DNA from: Delftia sp. PS-11 | Lineage (GTDB): Bacteria > Pseudomonadota > Gammaproteobacteria > Burkholderiales > Burkholderiaceae_C | Assembly: GCF_029870285.1 (NCBI RefSeq) | Contig: NZ_JACSYA010000019.1 | Coordinates: 78,875 to 142,874 of the forward strand | Length of the DNA: 64,000 nt | Direction: 5' to 3' | Shown: in pieces, positions 62,184 through 64,000 of the stretch | Numbering within the stretch: the first letter of the stretch is position 1 | Layout: each line of letters begins with the position of its first letter | Notes under the pieces: model-generated | What the model saw: the letters and a program-made list of their open reading frames with translations, nothing else | Told to the model about the DNA's origin: nothing | Database searches by the model: none | Made by a program: the position numbers and the translations under genes

Positions 62184-63002
62184 TCAGGCGGCAGGCCTGT
62201 GCAGACGCCGCAGCCAGCGCGCAGGCGGCACGCCATGGGCCTGCGCGAACTGGCGAGCCATGTGGCTCTGGTCGAAGAAGCCCGCCTGCAAGGCCGCTTC
62301 GGCCACCGGCTGGCCAGCCAGCAGCAGGCGCTGCACGGCATCAAGGCGGCGCATGCTCAGGTAGCGGTAGGGGCTGGTGCCGTAGAGGGCGCGGAAATCA
62401 CGGCACAGCCGCCAGCGGTCCAGGCCGGCCGCATCGGCCAGCACGTCCAGCGTCACGCCCTGCGCCAGCGAGTCATGAATGCAGGCGCGCGCCCGCTCCA
62501 CAGCCACCAGATCGGGCAGGCGCCGGACACTGCGCCGCCCGGCGGCGGCCTCCAGGGCCAGGATCAGGTCGTACAGAGCATCATCCTGGGCCAGCGGCTG
62601 CAGCCCTTCATCCATGGACTGCAGCAAAGGCCACAGCGCTCGCTGCAGACGCGGATCCTGCGACAGCCCTCCCTCCAGGAAGGGCAAGGGCCTGCCGCCC
62701 AGCACCTGCTGGACCAGGGCCGGCGCCACATACAGCATGCGATAGTGAAAACCTGCTTCGGTGCCGGCATGGCCATCGTGCAGTTCATCCGGATGCAGCA
62801 CCATGGCGCCCCCTGGCACGCTGTGCCGCTGCGCGCGCCGGTAGCTGAAGCTTTGCACGCCCGATAGCGTCAGGCCCAAGGCATAGGTGTCATGGCGGTG
62901 GGGTGTATAGCCATGGCTGCTGAAATAGGCCTCAATACGCTCCGTCCCTCCCGCAAGCGGCGAGCGTTGCACCCAGTCAGAGGCCCCGGTGGAATGGGCC
63001 AT
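62184..63002 (-). CDS. AraC-family transcriptional regulator
   Basis: A 272-residue regulator. The N-terminal cupin-like ligand domain (about 20-95) has YFSSHGYTPHRHDTYALGLTLSGVQSFSYRRAQRHSVPGGAMVLHPDELHDGHAG. The C-terminal double helix-turn-helix is RARACIHDSLAQGVTLDVLADAAGLDRWRLCRDFRALYGTSPYRYLSMRRLDAVQRLLLAGQPVAEAALQAGFFDQSHMARQFAQAHGVPPARW (about 165-260). GGAG precedes ATG 63002. The cupin gene immediately downstream on the same strand may be cotranscribed. Inducer unknown. Confidence 0.93.
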   Translation of the reverse strand: MAHSTGASDWVQRSPLAGGTERIEAYFSSHGYTPHRHDTYALGLTLSGVQSFSYRRAQRHSVPGGAMVLHPDELHDGHAGTEAGFHYRMLYVAPALVQQVLGGRPLPFLEGGLSQDPRLQRALWPLLQSMDEGLQPLAQDDALYDLILALEAAAGRRSVRRLPDLVAVERARACIHDSLAQGVTLDVLADAAGLDRWRLCRDFRALYGTSPYRYLSMRRLDAVQRLLLAGQPVAEAALQAGFFDQSHMARQFAQAHGVPPARWLRRLHRPAA

Positions 63003-63075
63003 ATGCTCTCCTGCAGCGGCACGGCCGCCAGATTTTTGAAGCCCACCATACTACGCTCAGAACCTGTTTCTCAGG

Positions 63076-63825
63076 CTACCAGAGCGTATAGCCGCCATCG
63101 ATCACCAGATCCGCGCCCGTCATGAAAGAGCTCGCATCGGACGCGAGGAAAATGACTGCCGGCGCGATCTCGTCGGGCCTGGCCAGCCGCCGCATAGGGG
63201 TGCCATCCAGCCAGGCGTTGCGCCATGCCTCGTTGGCGAGGCCGGCCTGCGTCAGTTCGGTTGCCACATAGCCCGGCGAGATGGCATTGACGCGCACGTT
63301 GCCCGAAGCCCATTCCCCTGCCAGCGATTTGGTCAAGTGGATGACGGCAGCTTTAGAGGCGTTGTAAGACGCCTGTGGCTGCGGCCGGTTGGCGATCGAG
63401 CCGCTCATGCTGGCCAGGTTGACAATGCAGCCTCCACCTTGCTGCAGCATTCGCCGCCCGGCCTGGCGGCTGCAGTAGAACACGCCATCCAGGTTGACCG
63501 CCAGCACCGCGCGCCAGGAGGCATCGTCCGTTTCTGTGGCAGCCGTGTTGCGAACGATGCCCGCGTTGTTGACCAGCACGTCGATGCGGCCATACCGCGC
63601 CACGACGGTGTCGAAGGCATGCCCGATGGACAGCGAATCCGTCACGTCGAGCTGCACGGCATCCGTGCCAAGCTCCTGGGCACAGCGCTGCGCGCCCTGC
63701 AGGTCGATGTCCGCCAGGACGACGGCGCCGCCCGCATCCTTGAGCCCGCAGGCAATGGCCCGCCCGATGCCACGGGCCCCGCCGGTGACAACGCAGACCT
63801 TGCCGTCCAGACGGAAACGATCCAT
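63076..63825 (-). CDS. Short-chain dehydrogenase/reductase
   Basis: A 249-residue NAD(P)-dependent SDR. Cofactor motif VVTGGARGIGRAIACGLKDAGG with VLADIDL favouring NAD. Active site NNAGIVRN, Ser in VNLASMSGS and YNASK. The C-terminus FMTGADLVIDGGYTLW is typical of sugar-alcohol or glucose/galactose dehydrogenase-like SDRs; the substrate is not assignable. ATG 63825 (MDRFRLDGKVCVVTGG) is chosen, though the same frame is open to the right edge and an alternative ATG lies at 63894. Confidence 0.9.
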   Translation of the reverse strand: MDRFRLDGKVCVVTGGARGIGRAIACGLKDAGGAVVLADIDLQGAQRCAQELGTDAVQLDVTDSLSIGHAFDTVVARYGRIDVLVNNAGIVRNTAATETDDASWRAVLAVNLDGVFYCSRQAGRRMLQQGGGCIVNLASMSGSIANRPQPQASYNASKAAVIHLTKSLAGEWASGNVRVNAISPGYVATELTQAGLANEAWRNAWLDGTPMRRLARPDEIAPAVIFLASDASSFMTGADLVIDGGYTLW

Positions 63826-64000
63826 GGTGGATTCTGCGTAAGCGCAGTTCGGATGATTTGCCATGCGTGCCGTGATCTCCAGGTAGTGAACATTCATTGC
63901 AGCAGGCGGCGTTTTCTTGTGCGCTGCTATGGAATCGACGCTCAGGCGGACCTTCCCGCCAAAGTGCCCTGCCGCCACCGATTGGCTGCCGAGATCCGAT
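63826..64000 (-). other. Open frame continuing past the right edge, in frame with the SDR
   Basis: Upstream of the SDR start the minus strand stays open without a stop to 64000, reading SDLGSQSVAAGHFGGKVRLS near the edge. The GHFGGKV stretch resembles the end of a zinc-type alcohol dehydrogenase or quinone reductase, but no stop separates it from the SDR. It could be the end of another gene with a sequence difference, a fusion, or chance. It cannot be resolved here. Confidence 0.3.

Noticed and set aside
1..64000. CRISPR array, prophage, rRNA operon or transposase gene
   Set aside because: No regularly spaced repeats, phage structural or integrase genes, rRNA sequence or transposase motif were seen; the only dispersed repeat is the 153-bp element.

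Overview
The window is a high-GC chromosomal segment that reads like a Comamonadaceae betaproteobacterium, probably Comamonas or a close relative. The evidence is the style of the proteins, several large chemoreceptors, an H-NS-family protein with the betaproteobacterial C-terminal motif, azurin, and beta-keto-acid/CoA-transferase catabolic genes. No phage, CRISPR array, rRNA or transposase gene was seen.

Layout. 1-1536: 5' part of sucA (minus strand), running off the left edge. 1767-2915: AI-2E/PerM-type transporter. 3247-16783: a complete selenocysteine locus. It holds the respiratory formate dehydrogenase fdnGHI, with an in-frame UGA at 3835 and a SECIS hairpin just after it, then fdhE, selA, selB, selC (tRNA-Sec with anticodon UCA) and selD. 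Two copies of a ~153-bp inverted-end repeat flank selC, a chemoreceptor and a secreted Cache protein, all placed between selB and selD. 16808-22326: Lrp-type regulator, two more chemoreceptors, a 58-codon small gene, an H-NS-like protein and a striking orphan hairpin.

22507-26692: NAD aldehyde dehydrogenase plus DUF779, facing an AcoR-type sigma-54 activator. 26842-27501: PaiB-type flavoprotein. 27483-40410: a seven-gene minus-strand operon of two DUF4132 paralogues, a YehL-type MoxR AAA+ ATPase, DUF5682, a VWA protein, a SWIM zinc-finger protein and a small unknown. It is the counterpart of the functionally uncharacterised E. coli yehI-L-M-P-Q group and the best candidate here for an undescribed system.

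40929-44855: azurin with an FNR-type promoter, a lipoprotein, a small unknown, Fur with a DUF2325 partner behind a Fur box, and an RluA-type pseudouridine synthase. 44868-49004: GntR regulator, SDR, BKACE, a gluconolactonase remnant and an MFS importer, i.e. an organic-acid catabolic cluster expected to release acetoacetate. 49294-54867: orphan ModE-type DNA-binding protein, HD-GYP protein, scoAB (acetoacetate activation) with a divergent PAS-LuxR regulator across a perfect palindrome, and catalase.

54964-57060: an AT-rich chemoreceptor and leader that look foreign. 57069-63825: MocR-type regulator, a 77-residue membrane protein, ChrA-type chromate transporter, TetR regulator divergent from an HPP membrane protein, cupin, AraC regulator and an SDR; the frame upstream of this SDR is open to the right edge.
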